39,262 nt of DNA. It comes from Actinomyces oricola (GTDB taxonomy: Bacteria > Actinomycetota > Actinomycetes > Actinomycetales > Actinomycetaceae). Shown piece after piece: positions 1 to 9,388 of the stretch; the first letter of the stretch is position 1, and the number at the start of each line of letters is the position of its first letter. The stretch lies in NCBI RefSeq assembly GCF_004104015.1, contig NZ_RYFV01000029.1, positions 1 through 39,262 of the forward strand, read 5' to 3'. The notes under the pieces were generated by a model that was not told the origin of the DNA, made no database searches, and saw only the letters and a program-made list of their open reading frames with translations. The position numbers and the translations under genes are program-made.

Positions 1-371
1 GTGGTGTGGTGCTTGCCGGAGTACAGCTCGGGGTGGTCTCTCCAGGACCAGCATGGTGCCAGGGTGCCGTCGATGATGAGTTCGGTGGTGGGCTCCAGGT
101 CCTCCACGGTGGGGACGGCGTCCTGGAGGGCCTGGGCGATCAGGGGCGTGTAGGCGCCGATGACGCGGCTGATGGTGGCTTGTGAGACGTCCATGATGGC
201 GGCGATGAGTTCCTGGGTGAGGTTGTGGGCCAGGTACAGCAAGGTGGTCTTGACGCACCCGCGCAGGCCCAGGGACCGCAGGCCCGCCGCCGGCAGGGCG
301 CCAACATGCTGTTCCAGGGTGGTGCACAGGTGGCTCACCTGACGCTGGTCCAGTCGTGTGATACCGTTCAT
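1..371 (-). mobile_element. IS5-like transposase, N-terminal part, cut by window edge
   Basis: Reading leftwards from an ATG at 371, 123 codons stay open to the window edge. The protein has a helix-turn-helix near residues 50-75 (LTQELIAAIMDVSQATISRVI region) and then LIIDGT, which fits the first catalytic Asp of a DDE transposase, followed by YSGKHHT. This layout is that of the HTH_Tnp_4 plus DDE_Tnp_4 transposases of the IS5 group. The C-terminal half lies outside the window. The element's end should lie a short way right of 371, but no inverted repeat can be confirmed with one end only. It lies directly against the broken gene at about 546-1076 and probably caused that truncation. Confidence 0.8.
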
Positions 372-545
372 GGTGGCGCCCTTGCCCGTGGCTGGTTTTT
401 GTTTAGACGCCTAAATTGTCCGCTGGTTGGGGCGCCACCCACAACCTCTCTTACGTCACCCACCTGGAGAGCCCGCCAGGCGGCGGGAACCACTCCATTC
501 CGCACCCCCGGTTACCCACCATCCTTTCCGGCCTCCTCCGACGAA
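372..545. other. IS end and junction, no gene seen
   Basis: This stretch holds the leader of the left transposase and the junction with the AT-richer island. An imperfect palindrome TTTAGACGCCTAAA lies at 402-415 and could belong to the transposase promoter or the element end. GC-rich composition persists until about 540, then drops. The plus-strand frame of the next gene is open through here from 225, but that part is antisense to the transposase and should not be read as its protein. Confidence 0.4.
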
Positions 546-1076
546 ATCCCGCAAACCCCTGTGAATAACCTTCACTATTTAGGCTGGTACCAGAGATTTC
601 TCCCGTCTCACTGGCACGAAGCTCTATTCAATGAAGACCAAATTCGTCGGTTCTGCAGAGAAATGGTCAGAATTTCCGGCGGCACTGATCCTGTTGATCA
701 TCCCTCCGATCGCTATTCCCGGTTTTCCTTAGGAGCGAGAGTTCGAAAACACGCCTCTGAAATGGGCAGATCATCCGAATCGCTAGCCGAGGCTGCATGG
801 GTAGCGGGCTATGCAACTGTAGTTGAAGAATTTAAGATTGACGTACCGGCAACATGGAATATTTTTCGAAGAGAGTGGAATCGGCTGGTTTCTACGCAGC
901 TCTTTGGAAACTCTGCGATTGAGACCTCGCTTTCGGGCAACGGGACGTCTGCTGCAGGCCTAACGGTCCCGATTTCAGACGACCCTGCCGCCCCAAGTAC
1001 CAAACCATCCGGCAATCGCGCGTTGACAGATTTCACTATCGCCAGGTTGCGGGCATGGGCAAAGGCGGACATTTAG
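546..1076 (+). pseudogene. 3' remnant of a gene upstream of rdrB-like deaminase (candidate rdrA tail)
   Basis: An open frame without a convincing start runs to a stop at 1074-1076. From about 546 its protein looks natural and its composition matches the deaminase gene. The first in-frame ATG in the AT-rich part is at 663 (137 residues) and has only a weak ribosome site. The product ends in a low-complexity Ser/Pro/Ala stretch and a basic helix (DFTIARLRAWAKADI). It overlaps the deaminase start by 22 bp in another frame, the arrangement of a translationally coupled upstream partner. In RADAR loci the ATPase gene rdrA lies immediately upstream of rdrB, so this may be the rdrA 3' end left after the IS insertion. 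No ATPase motif remains to prove it, and the fragment itself is not recognised. Confidence 0.5.
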
Positions 1077-3634
1077 GCAGCAACGTGAATACTTCGAGAC
1101 TTAATAATCACGTGAACCTTGACAGTGACTTAGCACGATGGACTATTCCCTGTTTGACGTGGACAGTTTTCAATTCGGATCGGTTTGGTAGCCCTTCTAC
1201 CTTTCCTCATAACGTTCCAGGAACAACATTTCGCGACGATCAGGTTGAGTGGTGGCTTGACACTTTGGACATAGTATCCGAAGGTAATCAAGTTAAGGTT
1301 GAAAACATTCTATTGACCCTTTTCAGACTATATAACGACCCGATTCGTCTGATCAATTGGTATGATTTGGAATTGCCTTCGCCGGACTATTCATGGAAGA
1401 GATTCTTAGCGCATCGCCTATTCGGTCCTGAGCCGACGTACTGGAAGGATGACGATCGCTCAGGAACTCAGACATGGGTTCAAGATTGCCACGTTCACTC
1501 TGGATTAGCTTATGATGTACGCACCTTGTTGAATAGTATTATTTACAGAGGTCCCAGCTTTCAAGTGGGCTCGTCATCATCTCAAGAAATGGTCGTGCTG
1601 CTAAGCAGCATTAGATGGGCGTTCTTGAGTTTGTCTGATATCGTGAGATTTAGATCGTGGGAGTTACCCGATTTCGTGCACCATAGCAATTCAGCTGGAG
1701 CTTGGAGTCTTGTCGTTAACGGCAAGTTTTGGACAATAGTTTCCGGGATCGTTTCTAAAGATAGCAACATTGGTCGCTCCGAGATCCAAACAATATTCAA
1801 TGATGTCGTATCGTTTGAGGATTTCGAACGGCTCGCTCATCTCGACACAAATGGAACGAGCCAAGATACGCCGCATCGACTACTAAAGGATGTTTTTGAA
1901 CAACGTCTCTTAAATGAGGATCAGAGCTATCATATTACTATTGATAACAATGAATTCGACTGGAGACATGTCTTTATCTTGAATCTTGTGAGAGCGTGTG
2001 TCAGGGTCTTTTCTAAAGTAGCCTCAATACCAGGTGAAGGATTCGCTGAATTTCAATCTCACTGCGACTATGCGTCACAGTTGCGGAAGTCAATTGTGGG
2101 ACCTCAACCGGGTATTTTCAATCTTCGTAAGGACTATACTAACGAAGTACTCGCTCTCAGATCGTCGATGGAGCTAGCGCTTGTGGGTTTTCCTCGCCCA
2201 TTTCGCTGCAACGGTTTTGAGTTAAGGCGGGAGATCGACCCTTGTCTTACCACGACCGAAATGGAAAGAGATATTCTTTCTGGCTTCAAGAAGCTCTGGT
2301 CGGCCTTTGATGGACTGCTGTATAATCTACCAGACGATTTTAACTTTCCGAACGGCTTCAGTTTCTCCACGCCGATCTCGTTCCAACGCCCGAGAGTAGA
2401 TTGGACTAGCTCACTATGTCCAGGAAATCATGCGACAGACTCCGATATACCCGTACATGACTTGCGCTATAGTCTGCCGTGGGAACAGGTTAGTTACGCT
2501 GCGACACTTTGCAGCTCTATTGCATCACTACATGAAAAACTTGGTTCGGAGAAGCTTCGGTGTTACGTTGGATGGTTTGATGTCAGCGGTGCTGAGGTTG
2601 ATCATGCTAGCTGGCCGTATGTTGCCGCAATGAATTGGCTGTACAAGAACGGTATCAAAGTACCTTTTGGCGCGCATGCGGGCGAATGTTTCCGGCATGG
2701 CTATCGGGGCCTACGAACAATCGGAGAATTCCTCGTTTACGGTTCAGAGAATCTCTCTCGCTTGGGTCACTGTATAGCCCTTGGAATGAACTACAGAAGG
2801 AAGGTGAGTAATCAGTATCCAATCGTATCTCCGCTAGGCTATGCCGCAGCTTTCACTGAGACGATGTTGGATCTGTGTTTCTTCCATGAGATCTTAAGAG
2901 AGTTGGAAGACACGGGTGGATCGACTCAGTGTGCGAATTATATCGAACGGCTTGCTAGACCATATTGTGGTTCAGCAATACCGGTCGATTCTTGGATAGC
3001 GGCTTTCAAGTTCTTACATTCTTACGACTTGATCGATTGGGCGATCGAGAATCTTGGACTACAGGGCGACCAATGGTGTCGAGAATCGTCGAAGTCTGCA
3101 TGGCGAGCTACGATTAAAAACTGTGTTGAATCAACCCAGCACGCTATTCAGTGCTTTGCTTGGAATGAAGTCATCTCTACCAGTACCCTCGGAAGGACAC
3201 CGGAGTTCGTATTTCGGTTTGACGCACACCTCTATGGCGAGATCGAGAAGTTCCTCATGCAGCACACTCTTAAAGTTGACGGGTTTCTACGATCAGAACT
3301 GGCTAAGAGGAAAGTTGTCGTAGAATGTTGTCCGACTTCCAATATGGCAATAGCGGGGACTCGAGAGTACAGCAGTCATCCTTTGTGGGAACTACGTCAC
3401 ACCAGAGACCTGCATTTTACGGTGAGTTCTGACGACCCACTGGTTTTCGGAGGTTTTGCGGGAAGAGAGCTTAGAACGCTATTGGACCACTGCCCTGAAG
3501 GTGCTTCTTTCTTGCAGGCCGTATTTCAGATTACGTATGCGTCATCCGACACTCATCAGAGGTGGCAACCAGCCACCGATTTACCTGCCATCAGGGCGAT
3601 GATAAAAGACCTTTCGGCATTATTAGAACGGTGA
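1055..3634 (+). CDS. RdrB-like adenosine deaminase of RADAR type
   Basis: An 859-residue protein carrying the adenosine-deaminase metal site: HxH at residues 146/148, a GxE-type motif near 505-515 (FDVSGAEV), HAGE at 541-544 with the catalytic Glu 544, LGHC with His 572, CPTSN at 759-763 and SDDP with Asp 793/794. Ordinary adenosine deaminases are about 350 residues. Here there is a 140-residue N-terminal extension, roughly 195 extra residues between HxH and HAGE, and about 165 between GHC and DD. This size and split layout fit RdrB, the deaminase of the RADAR anti-phage system, which acts on adenosine nucleotides or RNA in infected cells. All catalytic residues are present, so the enzyme could be active. 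The gene is clearly AT-richer than its neighbours, a sign of transfer. Its start overlaps the upstream remnant. No intact RdrA-like ATPase is in the window. Confidence 0.75.
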   Translation: MGKGGHLGSNVNTSRLNNHVNLDSDLARWTIPCLTWTVFNSDRFGSPSTFPHNVPGTTFRDDQVEWWLDTLDIVSEGNQVKVENILLTLFRLYNDPIRLINWYDLELPSPDYSWKRFLAHRLFGPEPTYWKDDDRSGTQTWVQDCHVHSGLAYDVRTLLNSIIYRGPSFQVGSSSSQEMVVLLSSIRWAFLSLSDIVRFRSWELPDFVHHSNSAGAWSLVVNGKFWTIVSGIVSKDSNIGRSEIQTIFNDVVSFEDFERLAHLDTNGTSQDTPHRLLKDVFEQRLLNEDQSYHITIDNNEFDWRHVFILNLVRACVRVFSKVASIPGEGFAEFQSHCDYASQLRKSIVGPQPGIFNLRKDYTNEVLALRSSMELALVGFPRPFRCNGFELRREIDPCLTTTEMERDILSGFKKLWSAFDGLLYNLPDDFNFPNGFSFSTPISFQRPRVDWTSSLCPGNHATDSDIPVHDLRYSLPWEQVSYAATLCSSIASLHEKLGSEKLRCYVGWFDVSGAEVDHASWPYVAAMNWLYKNGIKVPFGAHAGECFRHGYRGLRTIGEFLVYGSENLSRLGHCIALGMNYRRKVSNQYPIVSPLGYAAAFTETMLDLCFFHEILRELEDTGGSTQCANYIERLARPYCGSAIPVDSWIAAFKFLHSYDLIDWAIENLGLQGDQWCRESSKSAWRATIKNCVESTQHAIQCFAWNEVISTSTLGRTPEFVFRFDAHLYGEIEKFLMQHTLKVDGFLRSELAKRKVVVECCPTSNMAIAGTREYSSHPLWELRHTRDLHFTVSSDDPLVFGGFAGRELRTLLDHCPEGASFLQAVFQITYASSDTHQRWQPATDLPAIRAMIKDLSALLER

Positions 3635-4013
3635 TTTTTGTCGTGCTGAGACACGCCTCCCAGACGTTACGTGATTCTGTTCTTCCTTGATCTGATAGCA
3701 AGGAGATCTGCCTGGACTGAGAGAGTTCGATGTGTTCAATCAGAGGTTGTGGTTGAAATCGAACTGGAACGATCGGCAACATCGCTGGCCTGTTGCTTCA
3801 GAAAGGTACGCCTCCCTGTCTCGACACGCTCCGGTCGCTCATGCGCGACCTTGATTTCATCTCCTGCCCAGCTACGCCGAGAAGTGAGCAGCATCATCGT
3901 GCTTGCTGAGGACAAACGCATTCCCGGACTAACCTGGTCCGGGGCCACTTCGAACTGCTTCTCCTTCTTACTCCCGATGTATGGTCGATCCGTATCGGGC
4001 CCGTCGCGGCCCC
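3635..4013. other. Intergenic between rdrB-like gene and leuS, nothing recognised
   Basis: This 379-bp gap lies between convergent genes. Composition climbs back from AT-rich to GC-rich across it, so it contains the right border of the island. Short ORFs on both strands (for example 3671-4057 plus and 3736-3948 minus) have no recognisable product and no good ribosome site. No clear terminator hairpin, direct repeat or attachment site was found. Confidence 0.5.
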
Positions 4014-6989
4014 TTACTCGGGTACGACGCTCACGAGCTTGGGTGCGCGCACAATGACCTTGCGCACGCCCCTGCCGTCCAGCGCGCGCAGCACGCCGGG
4101 CGCCGCCAGCGCCAGCTTCTCCAGCTCGGATTCGGGGATATCCGGGGCGACCTGGAGGCGGTCGCGGACCTTGCCCTTGACTTGGACGACGCAGGTCACC
4201 GTCTCGGCCTTGAGCAGTTCGGGGTCCTCGACCCGGGGGAAGGGCTCATTGGCCAGGGAGTGCTCATTGCCCAGCCTGGACCAGATCTCCTCGCAGATGT
4301 GCGGGGCCACGGGCGCGGTCATGAGGACCAGGGCCTGGGCGGCCTCACGCGGGACCGCCTCCAGTGAGGTGAGGTGGTTGTTGAGCACAATGAGCTTGGC
4401 GATCGCCGTGTTGAGGCGCATGGCCTCGTAGTCGGCGCGCACGCCCACGATCGTGCGGGCGATGAGGCGTCGCGTCGCCTCATCGGCCGGCTCGTCGACC
4501 ACCGTGACGGCCCCGGTGGCCTCCGAGACGACGTTGCGCCACATCCGCTGCAAGAAGCGCTGGGCTCCGGCCACGGCGCGCGTGTCCCAGGGGCGGTCCT
4601 GGTCGAGCGGCCCCATGCTCATCTCGTAGACGCGGAAGGTGTCCGCCCCGTAGGCCCGGTACATCTCGTCGGGGGTGACAATGTTCTTCAGGGACTTGCC
4701 CATCTTGCCGTACTCGCGGTTCACGGCCTGCCCCTGCCAGGTGAACACGGTGGAGCCGTCCGCTGCGGTGGCCTCCTCGACTTCCTCGGCGGGCACGTAC
4801 TGGCCGCGGGAGTCGGTGTAGGCGTAGGCCTGGATGTAGCCCTGGTTGAACAGGCGGTGGTAGGGCTCTGAGGAGCTGACCACGCCCAGGTCGAAGAGGA
4901 CCTTGTGCCAGAAGCGGGAGTAGAGCAGGTGCAGGACGGCGTGCTCCACGCCGCCCACGTACAGGTCGGTGCCGCCCGAGACGTTGCCGTTCTCGGGCCG
5001 CGGCCCCATCCAGTAGGCCTCGTTGACGGGGTCAATGAGGTTGTTCTCGTCATCGGGGTCCACGTAGCGCATCTCGTACCAGCACGAGCCCGCCCAGTTG
5101 GGCATGGTGTTGGTCTCGCGGAAGTAGGTCTTGGGCCCCTCCCCCAGGTCGAGTTCAACCCTGACCCAGTCGGTGGCCCTGCCCAGAGGCGGCTCGGGGT
5201 CGGAGTCGGCGTCGTCGGGGTCGTAGGAGCGCGGGGAGTAGTCGGTGACCTCCGGCAACTCCACGGGCAGCATGGACTCGGGCAGGGCGTGGACGCGGCC
5301 CTCCTCATCCCAGACCACGGGGAAGGGCTCGCCCCAGTAGCGCTGGCGGCTGAAGAGCCAGTCGCGCAGGCGGTAGGTGACCGCCCCCCGGCCGGTGCCC
5401 TTGGACTCCAGCCAGGCGGTCATGGCCGCCTTGGCCTCGTCCTTGCCCATGCCGTTGAGATCAATCTCGTCATTGGCGGAATTGACCAGCTCGCCGTCCC
5501 CAGTCCAGGCGGCCTCCTCCAGGGAGAACCCCTCCGGCGGGGCAATGGTGGCAATGACGTCCAGGTCGTACTGGCGGGCGAAGTCCCAGTCGCGCTGGTC
5601 GCCGGAGGGCACGGCCATAATGGCGCCGGTGCCGTAGCCCATGAGCACATAGTCGGCCACGAACACCGGTACCAGTGCGCCATTGACGGGGTTGACGCCG
5701 TAGAAGCCGGTGAAGACACCGGTCTTGGCCCGGCCCTCGTCGGTGCGGTCGGCCTCGGAGGTGGCTGCGGCCCGGGCGCGGTAGGCGGCCACGGCCTGGG
5801 CGGGCGTGGCGTGGCCCCCGGTCCAGGCCCGCTTAGTGCCCTCGGGCCAGGCCGCCGGGACCGTCAGGGCGGCGGCGTCGGCGGCGATCTCCTCCGCCGA
5901 GCGCACGGAGGCCGGGGAGGCGATGCCGCCCAGGACCGGGTGCTCGGGAGAGACAACCATGAAGGTGGCGCCGAAGAGGGTGTCCGGGCGCGTGGTGTAG
6001 ACCTCCAGGGAGTCCTGGCAGGCGCCGGCCCGGCTCGCACCGGACAGGGCGAAGGTGACCTGGGCGCCCTCGGAGCGGCCGATCCAGTTGCGCTGCATGA
6101 GCTTGACCTTCTCCGGCCAGTCCACGGTGTCCAGGTCCTCGGCCAGGCGGTCCCCGTAGGCGGTGATGCGCATCATCCACTGGCGCAGATTGCGCTTGAA
6201 CACCGGGTAGTTGCCGCGCTCGGAGCGGCCCTCGGCGGTGACCTCCTCATTGGCCAGCACCGTGCCCAGGCCGGGGCACCAGTTCACCGGGGCGCTGGAG
6301 ATGTAGGCCAGGCGGTGGGAGTCGACGACGTCGGCCTGCTCGCCGGGTGTCAGCTGAGCCCAGGGCCGCCCGTCGGGGGTGGGCACCTGGCCGGAGGCCA
6401 GCTTGGAGATCAACTCACTGACCGGGCGGGCGGCGCCGGTGCCGCGACCGTCACGGCGCGGGGCGGTGGGATCGAACCAGGAGTTGAAGATCTGCAGGAA
6501 GATCCACTGCGTCCAGCGCACGTAGCCGGGGTCAATGGTGGCCAGGGAGCGGCGCGGATCATGTGACAGGCCCAGGCGGCGCAGCTGACGGCGCATGGTG
6601 GCGATGTTCGCCTCGGTGGAGGTGCGCGGGTGCTGGCCGGTGGCCACGGCGTACTGCTCGGCGGGCAGGCCGAAGGCGTCGTAGCCCATGGTGTACAGCA
6701 CGTTCTTGCCGGTCATGCGGGTGAAGCGGGCCACGACGTCGGTGGCGATGTAGCCCAGGGGGTGCCCCACGTGCAGGCCCTTGCCGCTGGGGTAGGGGAA
6801 CATGTCGAGCAGGAAGAACTTCTCCCGCGCGGCGCCCGGGCCCGCCAGCGCACCGACTGGGTTGTCGGCGTGGAAAGTGCCCTCGGACTCCCAGCGGTCC
6901 TGCCAGGAGGTCTCAATGGAGTCGGCCAACGCCGCCGTGTAGCGGTAGGGGGTGGCCTCGTCCGTGCCCTGCGGGGTGTTGTCCGTCAT
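4014..6989 (-). CDS. leuS: Leucyl-tRNA synthetase
   Basis: A 991-residue class I aminoacyl-tRNA synthetase that charges tRNA-Leu in the cytoplasm. The HIGH-type signature is HVGH in [16 protein letters not shown] near residues 67-82, and the KMSKS-type signature is KMGKSLKN near 765. The large editing domain ([35 protein letters not shown]) lies between them, and an anticodon-binding C-terminal region follows. Length and layout match actinobacterial LeuS. ATG at 6989 is used; the ribosome site is weak. The gene is divergent from nhaA and convergent with the deaminase gene. No T-box leader was seen. Confidence 0.97.
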   Translation of the reverse strand: MTDNTPQGTDEATPYRYTAALADSIETSWQDRWESEGTFHADNPVGALAGPGAAREKFFLLDMFPYPSGKGLHVGHPLGYIATDVVARFTRMTGKNVLYTMGYDAFGLPAEQYAVATGQHPRTSTEANIATMRRQLRRLGLSHDPRRSLATIDPGYVRWTQWIFLQIFNSWFDPTAPRRDGRGTGAARPVSELISKLASGQVPTPDGRPWAQLTPGEQADVVDSHRLAYISSAPVNWCPGLGTVLANEEVTAEGRSERGNYPVFKRNLRQWMMRITAYGDRLAEDLDTVDWPEKVKLMQRNWIGRSEGAQVTFALSGASRAGACQDSLEVYTTRPDTLFGATFMVVSPEHPVLGGIASPASVRSAEEIAADAAALTVPAAWPEGTKRAWTGGHATPAQAVAAYRARAAATSEADRTDEGRAKTGVFTGFYGVNPVNGALVPVFVADYVLMGYGTGAIMAVPSGDQRDWDFARQYDLDVIATIAPPEGFSLEEAAWTGDGELVNSANDEIDLNGMGKDEAKAAMTAWLESKGTGRGAVTYRLRDWLFSRQRYWGEPFPVVWDEEGRVHALPESMLPVELPEVTDYSPRSYDPDDADSDPEPPLGRATDWVRVELDLGEGPKTYFRETNTMPNWAGSCWYEMRYVDPDDENNLIDPVNEAYWMGPRPENGNVSGGTDLYVGGVEHAVLHLLYSRFWHKVLFDLGVVSSSEPYHRLFNQGYIQAYAYTDSRGQYVPAEEVEEATAADGSTVFTWQGQAVNREYGKMGKSLKNIVTPDEMYRAYGADTFRVYEMSMGPLDQDRPWDTRAVAGAQRFLQRMWRNVVSEATGAVTVVDEPADEATRRLIARTIVGVRADYEAMRLNTAIAKLIVLNNHLTSLEAVPREAAQALVLMTAPVAPHICEEIWSRLGNEHSLANEPFPRVEDPELLKAETVTCVVQVKGKVRDRLQVAPDIPESELEKLALAAPGVLRALDGRGVRKVIVRAPKLVSVVPE

Positions 6990-7331
6990 TGCGGCAGTGC
7001 TCTCTTCCGTGCTTGCTGCGTGGATGCGCCGGGACGCCGCCCCATGACGGATCAGGCACGGGGCGGTCCTGCTGGGGCACAGCCTATCCCCCGCCCCTCG
7101 GCGTCCCCTGCGGCTGTCCGGCCGACGAGCGGGCGATGACGGTCACCTCCCGGTGTGAGATGGGCCGCCGACGGCGATGAGGAGCGCTTTTCCCGGTCGG
7201 ATACTCGGATACCCTGGGCGGCGGACAATCGCAGAGACAGCCCCGGCCCAGCCTGGCGGCCCAAACACCTGAGGTGGCCGTGCCGGCTGGAGGATCTACC
7301 GCCTGGGCGCGGCCCCTCGTGAAAGGAAGGC
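6990..7331. other. Divergent leuS/nhaA intergenic region
   Basis: A 342-bp region between divergent genes that must hold both promoters. Two tandem copies of TCGGATAC lie at 7197-7212, and each contains a GATAC core that could serve as an alternative -10 element for nhaA about 120 bp upstream of its ATG. No convincing -35 element, riboswitch or small gene was found. Confidence 0.4.
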
Positions 7332-8690
7332 ATGACCCGACCCGCGAGCGGCTCACCCGGCCCCGGCGAGCACCAGGGCCGGCGCCCCGCCCACCCTCGA
7401 AGCCTCAAGCAGCACCCCGCCCCCTGGGGTCACGGGCCGCGCCGGCACCGCCCGCCCCTGCGCCTGCGCGACCTGCCCGACCGCATCGCCCATTGCCTGG
7501 AGTCCGAGGTCCTCTCCGGGCTCATTATGGTGGCCGCAGCCGCGGTGGCCCTCGTGTGGGCCAACTCCCCCTGGCGGGGAACCTATACGGCCGTGTCGGA
7601 GACCGTCCTGGGGCCTGCCGGCCTCCACCTGAACCTGCCGGTGGCAACCTGGGCGGCCGACGGCCTCCTGGCCGTGTTCTTCTTCGTGGTGGGCCTGGAG
7701 CTCAAGCAGGAGTTCGTCGTCGGCGCCCTGCGCGATATGCGTGAGGCGGCCCTGCCCATGTTGGCGGCCATCTTCGGCATGGTTGGCCCCGCCCTGGTGT
7801 ACACGGTCGTCCAGGTCGCCGGCGACGGCGACATGCGGGGCTGGACGGTGCCCACGGCCACCGATATCGCCTTCGCGGTGGCGGTGCTCTCCATTTTCGG
7901 ACGGGGCCTGCCCCCTGCGGCCCGCACCTTCCTGCTGACCCTGGCGGTGGTGGACGACCTGCTGGCCATCATTGTCATCGCCGTGTTCTACTCCCACGGT
8001 TTCAACGCCCTGGCCCTCTTAGGCGCCCTGGCGGTGATCGGGGTCTTCGCGGCGTTGGTCCACCGGGGCATGACCCGCTGGTTCGTGCTCATTCCCCTGG
8101 CAGTGGCGGCCTGGGTCTTTATGCACGCCTCGGGCATTCACGCCACCATTGCCGGGGTGCTCCTGGGGGCCACCGTCCCCGCCCGGCCCACGCGCGCCGA
8201 GCCGGCGGGCATGACCGCCCGCTTCGCCCATGCGGCCCACCCCTGGAGCGCGGGGCTGGCCCTACCGGTGTTCGCGCTTTTCGCCGCGGGAGTCAATGTG
8301 GTCGATGGCGGGGGCCTGGATGAGGTTCTGAGCGACCCCGTGGCCATAGGGATTTATCTGGGCCTGCCCTTGGGCAAGATCCTGGGCATCTGGGGGTCGG
8401 TGGTGGTGTTGACCCGCCTGACCCGGCTGCGCCTGGGCCACGGTGTGGACAATGCCGATGTGCTGGCGCTCTCAGCGGTTGCCGGGATCGGTTTCACTGT
8501 TGCACTGCTCATGGCGGGCCTGGCCTTCACGGAGGGGGCCACCACCGAGCACGCCCGCGCTGCCGTCATCCTGGGCACGGCCATTAGCGCGGCCGCCGGG
8601 GCCCTACTGCTGCGCCACCGGGTGCGCCAACCGCATCGCGGCACCGGCTCGACGCGCACGCACATCGTGCACCCCGACCACCCCCACTAA
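7332..8690 (+). CDS. nhaA: Na+/H+ antiporter NhaA
   Basis: A 452-residue polytopic membrane protein that exchanges internal Na+ for external protons in pH and sodium homeostasis. Family signatures are VWANSPW after the first membrane segment, GLELKQEFVVGALRD, the PTATDIAFAVAVLSIFG stretch and the paired aspartates in LAVVDDLLAIIVIAVFY that bind the ion. The C-terminal half has GIGFTVALLMAGLAF. About 45 extra Pro/Arg-rich residues precede the first membrane segment. The ATG at 7332 has a strong site (AAAGGAAGG at 7322-7330), so this start is preferred despite the unusual N-terminal tail. It converges on the HIT gene across a repeat array. Confidence 0.95.
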   Translation: MTRPASGSPGPGEHQGRRPAHPRSLKQHPAPWGHGPRRHRPPLRLRDLPDRIAHCLESEVLSGLIMVAAAAVALVWANSPWRGTYTAVSETVLGPAGLHLNLPVATWAADGLLAVFFFVVGLELKQEFVVGALRDMREAALPMLAAIFGMVGPALVYTVVQVAGDGDMRGWTVPTATDIAFAVAVLSIFGRGLPPAARTFLLTLAVVDDLLAIIVIAVFYSHGFNALALLGALAVIGVFAALVHRGMTRWFVLIPLAVAAWVFMHASGIHATIAGVLLGATVPARPTRAEPAGMTARFAHAAHPWSAGLALPVFALFAAGVNVVDGGGLDEVLSDPVAIGIYLGLPLGKILGIWGSVVVLTRLTRLRLGHGVDNADVLALSAVAGIGFTVALLMAGLAFTEGATTEHARAAVILGTAISAAAGALLLRHRVRQPHRGTGSTRTHIVHPDHPH

Positions 8691-8716
8691 CCACGGCCGG
8701 CGCGGCCCGCCGGGGC

Positions 8717-8833
8717 GACGACGCCGTCACTGCCGGCACTGCTGTCAATGCCGGCACTGCTGTCAATGCCGGCACTGCTATCAATGCTGTCACTGCCATC
8801 TATGCTGTCACTGTTGTCACTGACGGCGCCGTC
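8717..8833. repeat. 18-bp tandem repeat array flanked by inverted arms
   Basis: Five and a half units of an 18-bp repeat with consensus CACTGCTGTCAATGCCGG run from 8728 to 8826; the first two full copies are identical and later ones diverge. The array is bracketed by a near-perfect inverted pair, 8717-8732 and 8818-8833 (14 of 16 positions complementary); the right arm contains the 12-bp palindrome GACGGCGCCGTC. It lies between the convergent nhaA and HIT genes, so it may act as a two-way transcription barrier. Confidence 0.85.
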
Positions 8834-8878
8834 GGCGATTCGGTGGGGCCGCCACGGCCGGCTGGTGCGCGGGACTGG

Positions 8879-9316
8879 TCAGTCGGCGGTCTGGGCGGGC
8901 ACGAACTCCCCCCAGCCGTCCTGAACCAGGCCCTCGCGCAGGCGCGCCATGGCGGCCTCGATCTGCTCGCCGGGGACATTGTGGCGGGCGGCGGCCGGGG
9001 AGACCTCTGCTTCGGAGCGGATGGGCAGGACGTGGATGTGCAGGTGGTCCACGCCGTAGCCAACGACCAGGATCCCGGCCCTGGGCGCCTCGAACACGCG
9101 GGTCTGGGCCTTGCCAATGCGCTTGGCGACCACCGCGAGGTGGGCGAGGGTTTCGTCGGGGGCGTCCACGTAGGAAACGATCTCCTCGCGCGGCACCACC
9201 AGCACGTGGCCATCGGTGTGCGGCTCAATGGTGGCGAAGGCGACGCACACGTCATCGGCCCACACGAAGTTGCCGGGGATCTGCCCGTTCATAATCTTGG
9301 TGAAGAGGGTGCTCAT
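8879..9316 (-). CDS. HIT family hydrolase
   Basis: A 145-residue histidine-triad protein. The catalytic signature HLHIHVLP (HxHxH) lies near residues 91-98, preceded by the family's GHVLVVPREE strand. Proteins of this Fhit/HinT-like group hydrolyse nucleoside phosphoramidates or dinucleoside polyphosphates; the exact substrate cannot be read from sequence. ATG at 9316 begins MSTLFTKIMNGQIPG, a typical HIT start. The gene is 72 bp downstream of the mntR-like gene on the same strand and could be its distal operon member. Confidence 0.92.
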   Translation of the reverse strand: MSTLFTKIMNGQIPGNFVWADDVCVAFATIEPHTDGHVLVVPREEIVSYVDAPDETLAHLAVVAKRIGKAQTRVFEAPRAGILVVGYGVDHLHIHVLPIRSEAEVSPAAARHNVPGEQIEAAMARLREGLVQDGWGEFVPAQTAD

Positions 9317-9388
9317 GGGGGCATTGTCCCCCAGCGGCGACCGATCGGGTCCCGACTCGCAGCCCGGTCGGGCCGGCCCGACCTTCGT

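Noticed and set aside
3671-4057. 128-residue ORF between the deaminase gene and leuS
   Set aside because: No ribosome site, Arg/Ser-rich, runs into the leuS 3' end and matches nothing I know; cannot be supported.
4905-6566. 553-residue plus-strand ORF antisense to leuS
   Set aside because: Gly/Val-rich shadow produced by high third-position GC in leuS; no domain and no ribosome site.
6990-7331. T-box or other riboswitch for leuS
   Set aside because: No specifier-loop or antiterminator pattern could be found on the minus strand.
8728-8826. CRISPR array
   Set aside because: Units are contiguous 18-mers with no spacers, and no cas gene is nearby.
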